Shown here one piece after another: positions 11,501 through 18,007 of a stretch of DNA of 51,822 nucleotides (position 1 is the stretch's first letter; every line of letters starts with the position of its first letter). The position numbers and the translations under genes were made by a program. Location: the NCBI GenBank assembly GCA_945992255.1, contig CAMFVQ010000061.1:1-51822 (forward strand). Reading direction: 5' to 3'. Source of the DNA: an uncultured Clostridia bacterium (GTDB taxonomy: Bacteria; Bacillota; Clostridia; Christensenellales; UBA3700). The notes under the pieces are model-generated. The model was not told the origin of the DNA and searched no databases. It saw nothing but the letters and a program-made list of their open reading frames with translations.

Positions 11501-11865
11501 GCACAGTAATTGTTGAATATAATGGGAAAGGCTTTATCAATCAAACTCGTATCAAAGTTCTTCCATATACCTCTATCAATGATAAGGTTGTATGTGATAT
11601 CAACGGAGATGTCAATGTAGAGGCTGGCGGTAGTTTTGGTGGCAATATCTCCAACAGCAAAAACACCGGCAAGCTTGTATTGAACGGCAATGCAAATTGG
11701 AATGTTGCAACATCTACAGATATTACAAGTGCAAACAAATTCTCTGCAACACTGACAGTATCTAGTGTAACATTCAAACCAATGGGCTTGATGAATGGAG
11801 TTTCGACCAATCTAACCAACGGCACATATTTGGCTGATGGCAATGGCGGTTGGAATAGACAATAA
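5560..11865 (+). CDS. giant lipoprotein with InlB B-repeats and MBG-domain repeats
   Basis: A 2101-residue protein. An N-terminal signal peptide ends in a lipobox-like FTATAC, so Cys28 is probably lipidated. Residues about 40-95 and the following segment match InlB B-repeats (GYKFEGWF ... YAKW). From about 420 to 1400 there are roughly eleven MBG-type modules of about 75-90 residues. Each has a YG(D/E/S) turn near its start, a (V/N)VG(T/E/D)Y turn and a NYNI strand near its end, joined by a short K-K/R-x linker. YDA-type Ig modules are interspersed. The last 500 residues look like a beta-helix. No sortase signal is present. Its AGGTG binding site overlaps the stop of the upstream gene 7 nt away. 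It is probably an adhesin or surface-layer element; the ligand is unknown. Confidence 0.85.
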   Translation: MRVWKGKVGLLIVVAMLICLTLFTATACSVVTTESEITYKDGDTILRTAKLSEGWNYVPEKEGYKFEGWFIDQELLNPQVGIPSETCNLYAKWSVLVFEVKFYDSKGNILQVGGKDSQQVEYNNAAIAPEVPMLEGKEFLGWSAEFDHIKSNLEIYPRYKNSAEIEKVKLQFLDLEGNTIMEKEMEKGSNIFVFANTANEKIEENIPNGFLFDTWCIDEAKQNAAIIDDQTTIEQDQVYYPRLRLAPISVTSVTADKPVFGYTPDSVVTLSALFNRTENINYTMKWYIKQNNTLVPIDSESDTLTLNGLEVGQYTYVFELVANVAGMTVVSATSEVSVVVENGVLSGITAQDASFVYDATNHNIELSGILAGDKVSYRLQGEEEFVEELSVINAGEYKIEYKVERANYDTFISSSATKLTINKAMLTIKPVVADMVYGDDMAKPSYEIESGLVGNDDASVVSGVAIFSYTEKPSVGEHTISILSGLTAANYNIQYNTSTFHVTKRDLSVKVNNASVVYGEATPQFDTEIVGFASGESLANINGTLTFDTAYKQGSCVGEYEITVSGLSSDNYNIVFSAGTLNVTKRMARLVVQDKAITYGDNVEYTAQAVDMYGEDNIGVVQNIAYECDYVAGSNVGTYIIRLADGYKALNYDFEVTAGVLTVGKKDLTIVAASPANINYGSEVEALSFEIKGAIEQDIEKLQNDIVVNTDYVVGSPVGTYIVQTSIDSQKVDTYTQNYNIGYIAKDFQVLPVDLTINAQNKQVTYGDIAPNYSVTYSGWTAGDSEKKNDFTGALSVTSSYKQGSNVGEYDIVPSGLSSKNYIIKYVAAKLNVAPKDMTITAVAPTNVIYGDQVELASENVSIEGVFAKDNASLMSDIQLSTTYTESAVGNFEINVSTKSVWNNYNIVFVGAKFDVAPRVITISKSASIMYNLKGWSVTAQELTQGKLVAGDQASGTLTINPIQAGNTYIASGKEMGEFVWNDFAITKGEIDVTKCYDINYDIEINVTECSINHSAHSYNGIYDAKEHSITINELEDGSVVEYSTDEQTYSMTNPTFSNVGKYKVYYRITNAGRQVFGNAQVVITKANVVVSVATPSAITYGDQAPIFQTNVTGVLGGDIEAIKASVVTSTTYEVGNNVGSYDIGAKIENIDQFSNYNIEFKSAKLVVNKKHLTVRVNDLSVEYGSALAGEAVTYEGFIAGEDEKALDGSLDYNTDYVVGSGVNGIYTIEATGLTSLNYEIDFVQGKVNVTKKAVTLTADNISIIYGGTPTYTYTATGLYGNDSKEVFNGVELTCDYVVGANVGDYTITISGAVADNYVPIFESGTLNVSARDAQVLVNNKNAKFGSNVKFDSQIEGLIGSDSLNIKYICEYAVGKDVGTYTIVASVASNANYNIQVINGTLTIVAKEVAVVWEKADSYTYNKADQSADVKAYFVDINEEKVYCNVTFAGQGESFSNAGNYSATAHSPSANYVFVGNTTSLEMNKANYSDFVPEPLTGVYAPSQTLADIEGGANYKWQNPTIVPTCNITSYKTVFNSDPANYNDIVLDRSLVLSKAVATLQTNIFEFDYSANNTYTINPVVMYNGAPLNAELYSIKYNGASSWKLAGTFKSGIEIIADNYQLGDSDNNVYVKVKSVKIGNVYYTIEDAIHTAVKGKVMIVTANTSFADESIKAAIYNDISYYTIKAGAELLVPYDANYSKVQNEVIEAATALGNSYVVLTIPKAITLEVNGILNVNAKRSVSGTAAQGHTGGNYGQITMQAGSKINVNSGATLSCNGYIIGEGNVEAKNGSTIFDVLAIKDWKGGVRSNSAKDKGLFPFNRFTIQNIEVATKVDFGAKLNARYYISTSVAKPNEVLNIIGAKALFEVASTDGYIVKDLDEKTNKLKIDIYGQISTNDISIKVGGTISAITINTADFDFPLAGNYAITIHTGSIINLGSKFKFLPGSSFVVEEGATANIKKGAKASFYGEGFAFANDSDKSSTVIVEYNGKGFINQTRIKVLPYTSINDKVVCDINGDVNVEAGGSFGGNISNSKNTGKLVLNGNANWNVATSTDITSANKFSATLTVSSVTFKPMGLMNGVSTNLTNGTYLADGNGGWNRQ

Positions 11866-11897
11866 AAATAGCGTGTCAAATCACTGCACAATCTATC

Positions 11898-11937
11898 AAA
11901 AAAGACTAACATTGAAAATTCTTTGTTAGTCTTTTTT
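11898..11937. terminator. bidirectional intrinsic terminator
   Basis: A perfect stem AAAGACTAACA/TGTTAGTCTTT encloses a short AT-rich loop, with a T-run on the right and an A-run on the left. It can end the 11.8-kb operon on the plus strand and the chromate transporter genes on the minus strand. Confidence 0.85.
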
Positions 11938-11976
11938 TGTTTAGAACTATCATGTAAAGTAACCGAATGGAGATTG

Positions 11977-12555
11977 TCACCAAGTGTACAACGCCATGCC
12001 CATGACAGCTGAGCAGAGTATGAGAAGTATTGGGGATATTTGTTTGCCCTTCACCTTTTTGAATACGATAGCAATCACACTCAATATGCCGAATATGAGC
12101 AATGCTTTCCAGTCAAAGCTAAATGATGATTGGGTGCCCACAATACTGAACATAACGGACAAAAACATTGTGCAGGCTGTGCCTAGGATAAGTCCGACAA
12201 TAGATGCTTTGATACCGCTCAGCGTAGCTTGTATTGGGTTGTATTTGATGAGATTTTTCATCAAGCTTGCAATGATAAGAATGATGACAAACGATGGAAG
12301 CACCACGCCTAGTGTCGCCATCAATGAGCCTACAAAGCCTGCTTGGGAAGAGCCGATGAAAGTTGCCATATTGATTGCGATAGGTCCTGGGGTAGACTCC
12401 GACACGGCGATAAAGTTGAGCAGTTGTTCTTCAGTGAGCCAGTTGTTTTTGAGTACTTCTTCTCTGATGAGAGAGAGCATACCGTAGCCACCGCCGAATG
12501 ATACAGCACCGATTTTCAAGAAAGTAAGGAAAAGTTGCAATAGTATTGGCATCAT
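11977..12555 (-). CDS. chromate transporter family protein, second subunit
   Basis: A short CHR-family membrane protein of 192 residues. The family hallmarks are visible: FGGGYGML near residues 20-27, then ESTPGPIAINMATFIG near 52-67, followed by hydrophobic helices. Two-gene CHR systems make two half-size proteins that pair to form one transporter. The gene overlaps its partner by 4 nt and follows it in the same minus-strand operon. Some members export chromate, but many in anaerobes have no known substrate, so the real cargo here is uncertain. Confidence 0.9.
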   Translation of the reverse strand: MMPILLQLFLTFLKIGAVSFGGGYGMLSLIREEVLKNNWLTEEQLLNFIAVSESTPGPIAINMATFIGSSQAGFVGSLMATLGVVLPSFVIILIIASLMKNLIKYNPIQATLSGIKASIVGLILGTACTMFLSVMFSIVGTQSSFSFDWKALLIFGILSVIAIVFKKVKGKQISPILLILCSAVMGMALYTW

Positions 12556-13298
12556 TCCACCTCCTTGTTGTCCATGCTGTCGGTGGAGTCCGCATTGACC
12601 TCACCTTGGCTATCTTGGACATCGACAGCCACATTACTCTCATTGTCGGCTGAGGCGTCCTCTATCATAGGGGAATTGTCAGCTGTTTTGTCGGCAACAG
12701 CTGCAATAGATTTCTCTTGTGCAAGTTTTGATTTTTGTTTGATAAGATGAACGCCGTATGCAAGCAAGCCAAGTCCGCCACTTATCAAGATATAGAAAAT
12801 CGAAGAAAAGTTGACTGCAAGAATATTGATGACAATCATAGCAACAAAAGTCGCACTCATCACTACATACGAGAATACATTTTTCTTCATTTGTTTGAAC
12901 ATTTTGATACCTGCTTTGAGTATCAAAAATACAACGCAAGCTTGGATACCTTTGAATGCTGCAGCTACAATGGTAAGCTCCAAAAACTTGTTGAAAAAGA
13001 GCGATATAAGATAGATGATAGTAAATGATGGAATACATACACCAAGTGTTGCGACAAGCGAACCGAGTACGCCGCACAGCTTGTAACCGATATAGGTCGC
13101 TGAGTTGATTGCGATAGGTCCTGGAGTGGACTCAGCAATAGCGATAATGTCCATAAATTCATCATTTTCGAGCCAACCTTTCTTGGTGGTAAACTCATTT
13201 TCTAGCAAACTAATCATGGCGTATCCACCACCAAAAGTGAACAAACCAATCTTCAGCATTGTTACGAATAATAGTCCTAATTTTTTCAATTTTTCCAT
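12552..13298 (-). CDS. chromate transporter family protein, first subunit
   Basis: A CHR-family membrane protein of 248 residues. It carries FGGGYAMISLLENEF near residues 22-36 and ESTPGPIAINSATYIG near 53-68, as in the partner. After the last helix (about residue 185) comes an unusual hydrophilic, acidic C-terminal tail of some 60 residues rich in D, E, S and A, which the short CHR proteins normally lack and which is probably cytoplasmic. The ATG is only 6 nt after a TATAAT box and has no Shine-Dalgarno sequence, so the mRNA may be leaderless. Confidence 0.9.
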   Translation of the reverse strand: MEKLKKLGLLFVTMLKIGLFTFGGGYAMISLLENEFTTKKGWLENDEFMDIIAIAESTPGPIAINSATYIGYKLCGVLGSLVATLGVCIPSFTIIYLISLFFNKFLELTIVAAAFKGIQACVVFLILKAGIKMFKQMKKNVFSYVVMSATFVAMIVINILAVNFSSIFYILISGGLGLLAYGVHLIKQKSKLAQEKSIAAVADKTADNSPMIEDASADNESNVAVDVQDSQGEVNADSTDSMDNKEVE

Positions 13299-13304
13299 AG
13301 CTCA

Positions 13305-13333
13305 ATTATATATCCAAAAAAAAATACTAGCAA
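13305..13333 (-). promoter_or_regulatory. promoter of the chromate transporter operon
   Basis: On the minus strand TTGCTA (13328-13333), a 17-nt spacer and TATAAT (13305-13310) lie 6 nt before the ATG at 13298. The spacer is the T-tract of the upstream acetyltransferase terminator, so the two signals are interlocked. Confidence 0.65.
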
Positions 13334-13353
13334 CTTAAAATAAGTGCTAGTAA
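13316..13353 (-). terminator. intrinsic terminator of the acetyltransferase gene
   Basis: On the minus strand an ACTAGCACTTA/TAAGTTGCTAGT stem with one bulged base is followed by a run of nine T. It lies just after the stop at 13383. Confidence 0.75.
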
Positions 13354-13382
13354 ATATTTTTTACATTTTTGTGGTAGGTCAA

Positions 13383-13940
13383 TTATTCGGCTGGCGCATA
13401 ATCTTTGCTTACATTGTACACGACAGGATAGAGCGAAGACTTCATATCGTCGAATTCTAGCCGAGTTATGGCACGTGGATAGGTCATAATCAACAGCTCG
13501 AGTGGTTGTTTGTCACTGCCGTATGGAGGTTGAAAATATCGATATGTATTGAGAAAATAGCCATTTCGCTTGTAGAATTCTATACGGCGAGTTGCCATTT
13601 CGGTGACGGGTGGCTCGACTTCTAGACAAATTGGCAAGGTGGCAAGGCTTGCCAACTTTTGGAGAATTTTGCTGCCAAGTCCCATATTGCGAAACTTTGG
13701 AGAAGTCACCAAATGTTCGACATAGAGGAAGTTGCCGATATCCCAAGTGGTCACGAATCCGAAGATGTTCTCACCGGAGGCAGCTGCCCAAACGGTATGC
13801 AAAGGATTGGAGAGCATAGCAAAGTGATCTTCTTTGGTGCGATACTCATCACTTGGGAAACTGCTTGTCAGCATTTGCCAAAATTCTTCAAATTGGTCAT
13901 TTTCAATCTTTTTTAGTACAAAATCATTGCTTTTTTCCAT
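13383..13940 (-). CDS. GNAT family N-acetyltransferase
   Basis: A predicted acetyl-CoA dependent acetyltransferase of 185 residues. The acetyl-CoA binding motif A reads RNMGLGSKIL near residue 85, after the strand FLYVEHLVTSP. A typical late GNAT signature, FYKRNGYF followed by YFQPP, is near residues 125-145. The substrate cannot be inferred. The start at 13940 is preferred over an in-frame ATG at 13976: a TGGACA-N17-TATACT promoter occupies 13947-13975, so the upstream ATG overlaps the -35 box. The chosen ATG then lies 6 nt after the -10 box, another apparent leaderless arrangement. Confidence 0.87.
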   Translation of the reverse strand: MEKSNDFVLKKIENDQFEEFWQMLTSSFPSDEYRTKEDHFAMLSNPLHTVWAAASGENIFGFVTTWDIGNFLYVEHLVTSPKFRNMGLGSKILQKLASLATLPICLEVEPPVTEMATRRIEFYKRNGYFLNTYRYFQPPYGSDKQPLELLIMTYPRAITRLEFDDMKSSLYPVVYNVSKDYAPAE

Positions 13941-13946
13941 ACACCT

Positions 13947-13975
13947 AGTATATATGGCGGATTGGATTTTGTCCA
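13947..13975 (-). promoter_or_regulatory. promoter of the GNAT gene
   Basis: On the minus strand TGGACA (13970-13975), a 17-nt spacer and TATACT (13947-13952) stand 6 nt before the ATG at 13940. Confidence 0.6.
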
Positions 13976-14056
13976 TACCTGTGAGTCAAAAATTACAACC
14001 ATATTACAAAACTCAGTAAATATGGGCAGTGTAGGAGCATCTATCCAAAATTGGTA

Positions 14057-14085
14057 TTGACTAAGTAGGCTATTTAATATATACT
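14057..14085 (+). promoter_or_regulatory. promoter of the GPH symporter gene
   Basis: TTGACT (14057-14062), a 17-nt spacer and TATACT (14080-14085). Transcription would begin near 14092, about 40 nt before the proposed ATT start at 14133. Confidence 0.65.
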
Positions 14086-14132
14086 ATCTTTGTGTTAAGC
14101 ATTTTGCTCTACAAATAAAACTAAGGATAGAA

Positions 14133-15911
14133 ATTATAGAAAAGAAAAAAGGTTTAGGCTTTTATATCAAAGACTTTTTTGCTCATTGGAACAAGCCTGC
14201 TAAGGAAGGCTATTATCTTTCCAACAAAGAGTTCGTTGCCTATTCAGTAGGCGGTATGGGTGTGCAAGGTATGGGTATTTTGACCCAATATTTTGCCATT
14301 ACTATGGGTGTACACCTATCTTATGTTTACAATTTTGACCAAAGAATTGTTATGTGGACAACTTGGATTGTTGCCATTTTGTCGCTTTTCCGTGCGCCGC
14401 TCGTGGGCTGGATAATCGACAACACCAACACCAAATGGGGCAAATATCGACCATATTTGTTGTTTACAGGACTTCTCAGTGTAGTTTGTTTTTGGTTGTT
14501 GGCGTTCATACCTAACATATTTATGCCAACCAAAGGCGAAGTGTATACCGTAGCTAGAAAGTGGCTTGTAGTAGGCTCGTATCAACTCATCTACTTTTTA
14601 GCCCTCACTTGTTACAGCTTTTTCTCATTCGGCAGAGTTGGATTGTCGCAGGTTATCACTCCAAACACCAATGAGAGAACCAAACTTTATTCTGTGGGCG
14701 GAGTTATCGACTCGCTCGGGCCTTCTATCGTTCAAATGTTGTTTCCACTCATTGCCAACTGGGTTTATGGACAACAAGGCTTTGTTTTCAAGGACCAATA
14801 CGGCAATTTGACCGCAGAGCAAATCAAGGAAATGGGACTAGGTTTTGGCATGGAAAATATCCTTACATATCAAGTCATTTTCCCAATCTTTGGCTGTGTA
14901 TGTGTGGCAGTTGCGTTGGTTATGTTTTTTGGAACAAAAGAAAGAATTATTCAAAGTGGTGAAAAAACAGCCAAAATCGGCTTTATGGCAGGCATTGCAA
15001 AGACATTCCAAAACAAATATTTTTGGATTGCCAATGTATCCAACGTGCTTGCGTTCGGCAGACTTTTGCTATTTGCATCAGTCAACTATATTTGCGCATA
15101 CCTCATCGGCGGAGAGTTGGGTGGCAACTTGCGTGGACTTATGCCAACCGTTATGGCGGTAGGTTTTATTCCAGGAATGTTGTTCTCGCCACTTATCCAA
15201 AAGAAAATGGGCAAAAAGAAAATGACCTTGCTATCTTTTGGCGGTTCATCGGCTATTGCTGTGGTGGGATTGTTGCTTGTTTTGTTCGCATACAATTCTC
15301 CAGCTACACCATATCTTATGTTTGTTGGTATTTTCTTGCACAACATTTTCGCAGCGCTTTGGACAGTTGCTGCACCTGCAATGTCAGCTGACTATTGCGA
15401 ATATCAACAATGGAAGACAGGTGATAGATTGGACGGCTATATGAGCCAATATACCCAAGTTATATCGACTATATGCGGTATGGTGACCACACTTCTCACC
15501 AGCGAGATTTTGATAAAGCTAGGCGCAAACAATGCCGAATCTTACGCCAACCCTGATGTTATGCACAAGGTATTCATTATGTGGGCGGTACTCAGCATTG
15601 TATGTGGATTGCTCGCTATGATACCATACTTCTTCTGGGATTTGAACGAAGAAAAACAACTTCAAATGGCAAAAGAACTCAAAATCCGTGCGCTCAATGC
15701 CAAATTGGAAAACAATACTTTGGAACAAGATGATATTCAAGATGCTTTGGCACTCGAAATTTTGACCAAAGAGCAAGCGATAGATATGGGCTTTGCAATC
15801 AATTTTGATGAAGATATTGCAACGCCTATGGCACAGGCAGTCCTTGATAAGATAGAGAGCGAAGAGTCAGACAAGAAAGACCAAGAGCTTTCAGCAGACA
15901 AAGAAGACTAA
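14133..15911 (+). CDS. GPH family sugar:cation symporter (MFS), non-ATG start
   Basis: A 12-helix major facilitator protein of about 592 residues, related to glycoside-pentoside-hexuronide:cation symporters. The N-terminal region NKPAKEGYYLSNKEFVAYSVGGMGVQ and the loop TNTKWGKYRPYLLFTG are typical of clostridial members. The C-terminus adds a cytoplasmic acidic tail of about 80 residues. The first ATG in frame (14256) falls inside the first conserved helix. The frame stays open upstream and encodes the expected KKKGLGFYIKDFFAHWNKP start, but contains no ATG, GTG or TTG. AAGGA at 14123-14127 stands 5 nt before ATT (14133) and 8 nt before ATA (14136). Translation therefore probably starts at ATT or ATA, or an ATG was mutated. 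The sugar is unknown. Confidence 0.85.
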   Translation: MIEKKKGLGFYIKDFFAHWNKPAKEGYYLSNKEFVAYSVGGMGVQGMGILTQYFAITMGVHLSYVYNFDQRIVMWTTWIVAILSLFRAPLVGWIIDNTNTKWGKYRPYLLFTGLLSVVCFWLLAFIPNIFMPTKGEVYTVARKWLVVGSYQLIYFLALTCYSFFSFGRVGLSQVITPNTNERTKLYSVGGVIDSLGPSIVQMLFPLIANWVYGQQGFVFKDQYGNLTAEQIKEMGLGFGMENILTYQVIFPIFGCVCVAVALVMFFGTKERIIQSGEKTAKIGFMAGIAKTFQNKYFWIANVSNVLAFGRLLLFASVNYICAYLIGGELGGNLRGLMPTVMAVGFIPGMLFSPLIQKKMGKKKMTLLSFGGSSAIAVVGLLLVLFAYNSPATPYLMFVGIFLHNIFAALWTVAAPAMSADYCEYQQWKTGDRLDGYMSQYTQVISTICGMVTTLLTSEILIKLGANNAESYANPDVMHKVFIMWAVLSIVCGLLAMIPYFFWDLNEEKQLQMAKELKIRALNAKLENNTLEQDDIQDALALEILTKEQAIDMGFAINFDEDIATPMAQAVLDKIESEESDKKDQELSADKED

Positions 15912-15920
15912 ATCAAAAGA

Positions 15921-15947
15921 AAAGCCAACCTTGGTGTTGGCTTTTTC
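15921..15947 (+). terminator. intrinsic terminator after the symporter
   Basis: Stem AAAGCCAAC/GTTGGCTTT with a short loop and a T-run, 10 nt after the stop codon. Confidence 0.85.
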
Positions 15948-16020
15948 CATATAAGCAATTTTGACAAAATGCTTCAACAAGCTGATATTATGAAAAAATT
16001 GCAAAAAAAATATAAAAATC

Positions 16021-16050
16021 ACCAATAAAATGACAATTTTGTTTGTAATG
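16021..16050 (+). promoter_or_regulatory. candidate ECF-sigma promoter of the sigma gene
   Basis: ACCAATAAAA (16021-16030), 10 nt, then GTTTGTAATG (16041-16050). The same two blocks with identical spacing occur before the lipoprotein gene at 17946-17975. This suggests autoregulation by the sigma factor encoded just downstream; the assignment is inference. Confidence 0.5.
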
Positions 16051-16069
16051 TAGGTAGGGAAGAAAATCA

Positions 16070-16591
16070 ATGCTAAGTCACGAGAGAGAAAAATATTTTG
16101 TGGAGTGCTTTCGCCGTAACGATTATGGCTGTTTTGATGAGTTCTATGAGTTGACATCAAAGCAAGTTTATTTTGCCGCCTTTTCGATACTCAAAGACAG
16201 CACACTAGCACAAGATATTTTGCAAGAAACTTATGTGACTTTCTTAGAAAAGATAGACAAATATATCCTAGGGTCGAATATATTTGCATATTTGACAGTC
16301 ATAGCTAGGAATAAAAGTATCAATCTTTACAACAAGTCAAAGCAAGTTGTGTTTGATGAGGAAAAACTTGTCAATGTGCCGACAAACGAGTGGGAGTCCT
16401 CAGAAGAGATAAAAGAAATTTTGTCATATCTGGACAGTCAGCTAGAGCGAGAGATAGTCGTATATCACGTTTTGCTGGGGTACAAGTTCAAAGAAATAGC
16501 AGATATTATCGAGCAGCCGCTTGGTACAGTGTTGTGGAGATACAACAAAGCAATGAAAACATTGAGAGTGAGGGTGAAAGAATATGAATAA
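16070..16591 (+). CDS. ECF-type RNA polymerase sigma factor
   Basis: A 173-residue sigma-70 family protein of the two-domain ECF type. Region 2 is seen at about residues 20-85 (SILKDSTLAQDILQETYVTF, then IFAYLTVIARNKSINLYNK). Region 4 is at about 115-165, where a helix-turn-helix reads YKFKEIADIIEQPLGTVLWRYNKAMKTL. There is no region 3. It would direct core polymerase to a small regulon in response to an envelope signal. TAGGTAGGGAAG precedes the ATG. It overlaps the next gene by 8 nt, the usual arrangement for a sigma and its regulator. Confidence 0.92.
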   Translation: MLSHEREKYFVECFRRNDYGCFDEFYELTSKQVYFAAFSILKDSTLAQDILQETYVTFLEKIDKYILGSNIFAYLTVIARNKSINLYNKSKQVVFDEEKLVNVPTNEWESSEEIKEILSYLDSQLEREIVVYHVLLGYKFKEIADIIEQPLGTVLWRYNKAMKTLRVRVKEYE

Positions 16592-17729
16592 CAAAAAGCT
16601 TAAAAAACTTTTGATTGAAAAAGCGGACAAAGTCGAAATCAAAGACTGCCGCACACAAATCATACAAAACACTCATCACAGGGTGCAACCAAAGGTCGAA
16701 GAACAATCTAAAGCATATAAACAAAGCAAGCAAAAAAGAAGCATGAAGTGGCTCTATCCAGTATGTGCAGTCGCTGTCGTGTTGTGTTTGGTATGCGTGA
16801 TGATACCATTTGTTGGTGGAGGTGGCGGTGGACAAAAACCTCCTGTCCAACTGAGTGTGGGCAAGGTGGAACAAGTTATGTCGAGAGAAATGTTGGCACT
16901 TGGCAACATTATCAATGGACTAGAAAATGTCCAAGTGCAACTAGCAAGTGCGGTAAATGTTTCCCCAATGAGTGCAGTATTGGTAAAAGAAGATAAAGAT
17001 GAAGATGATAACGAAGAAGATATAGTGGAAAATCCTAGCATATTCAAGACCAAAGAGCAAATAGCACAAGAGATCAATCAATATTTGATTGCAAGCGAGT
17101 CGCTACTTAACAAAAATTGTATGGAAGTCCAATATGACTACAACACCAATACACAGTTTGCCAAGTACAAATATATGATGACCATAACTTACAATGATGT
17201 CAGCAATCATACTGTAAAATATGTAGCATATTATAATCAACAAGAGGAGTCGGACAAAAAAGACAAAGAAACCAAATTGGAAATGAAAGGCATTTTGGTG
17301 ACAGATAGCGACAATGTGAGCAAGCAATACGAGTTCAAAAGCGAGCGAAGTGTAGAGAGTGATGAGGTCGAAATGGAGACCAAAGTCTATCTCAACCAAC
17401 AAAAAACTTCTTATATCAGTGTAGAGAACGAGTCTGGCGTAATGGAAAACGAGTATGAATACAAGTTCGTAGAGAACGGCAAGCTTGTTAGAAGTGTCGA
17501 AATGGAAGTGGAAAACGAGAATGGTCGCAAGACTTCTAGTATCGAGATAATCGAACAAAAAGGCAATGTAAAGAGCGTTGTGGCGTGTGAATTCGAGTTC
17601 GTATCCGACAAATCGATTGAGTGTCAATATACTTGCGAAAAGAGCGAAATCGAAATAAAAATCGATATTTTGGAAAAGTCGTACCGCTACATTTTCGATG
17701 ATGGCGAAATTGTCGAACTGAGCAAGTGA
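16584..17729 (+). CDS. single-pass membrane protein, probable anti-sigma or sensor partner
   Basis: A 381-residue protein with a basic cytoplasmic N-terminus (1-52), one membrane helix at about 53-75 (PVCAVAVVLCLVCVMIPFV), a glycine run and a large extracytoplasmic acidic domain. The start overlaps the sigma gene by 8 nt. Position and topology fit an anti-sigma factor, but no zinc-binding HxxxCxxC motif is visible, so the role is inferred. The extracytoplasmic half resembles the lipoprotein at 18008-19092: both have an ENGKLV strand, a Y/F-E-F-V-S strand and the same order of charged beta-strands. They are therefore probably paralogous domains. Confidence 0.72.
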   Translation: MNNKKLKKLLIEKADKVEIKDCRTQIIQNTHHRVQPKVEEQSKAYKQSKQKRSMKWLYPVCAVAVVLCLVCVMIPFVGGGGGGQKPPVQLSVGKVEQVMSREMLALGNIINGLENVQVQLASAVNVSPMSAVLVKEDKDEDDNEEDIVENPSIFKTKEQIAQEINQYLIASESLLNKNCMEVQYDYNTNTQFAKYKYMMTITYNDVSNHTVKYVAYYNQQEESDKKDKETKLEMKGILVTDSDNVSKQYEFKSERSVESDEVEMETKVYLNQQKTSYISVENESGVMENEYEYKFVENGKLVRSVEMEVENENGRKTSSIEIIEQKGNVKSVVACEFEFVSDKSIECQYTCEKSEIEIKIDILEKSYRYIFDDGEIVELSK

Positions 17730-17818
17730 CAATATGTCAAAGCAAATGACAAATGCAAAGCATACAATATAATAATTTTTATAAATATCATTTAACCAAA
17801 CAATATACAACCAAAAGT

Positions 17819-17846
17819 AGAGCTCCTGAAAAGGGGCTCTTTTTGT
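17819..17846 (+). terminator. intrinsic terminator after the sigma operon
   Basis: Stem AGAGCTCC/GGGGCTCT with one G-U pair, then TTTTTG. It separates the sigma operon from the lipoprotein gene, which has its own promoter. Confidence 0.8.
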
Positions 17847-17945
17847 TGTTGTATTAGAAAAAAGGAACAAAAAAATGAGTTAGTCGCAAGAGGGGCAGTG
17901 AGAACAAGAGCATTGCAAAAAAACAAAAAAAATTTTTTTGATTTT

Positions 17946-17975
17946 ACCAATAAAACATTGGATAGGATTGTACTA
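17946..17975 (+). promoter_or_regulatory. candidate ECF-sigma promoter of the lipoprotein gene
   Basis: ACCAATAAAA (17946-17955), 10 nt, then GATTGTACTA (17966-17975), matching the element before the sigma gene in sequence and spacing. A TATAAG follows at once, so a housekeeping promoter is also possible. Confidence 0.5.
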
Positions 17976-18007
17976 TAAGTGAAAAAACAAAAAAAGGAGA
18001 CAGCTTT

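Noticed and set aside
13528-13547. A near-copy of TCGATACATATCGATATTTT inside the GNAT gene
   Set aside because: It encodes part of a conserved GNAT segment (NTYRYFQPP), so protein conservation explains it; it was not counted as a copy of the intergenic repeat.
14256-14258. First ATG of the symporter frame as the start codon
   Set aside because: It would remove the conserved N-terminal region and part of the first helix, and it lacks a binding site.
17103-17870. Minus-strand frame opposite the sigma-linked membrane protein
   Set aside because: Its Phe/Leu-rich sequence is the complement of Glu/Lys-rich codons, and it crosses the operon terminator.
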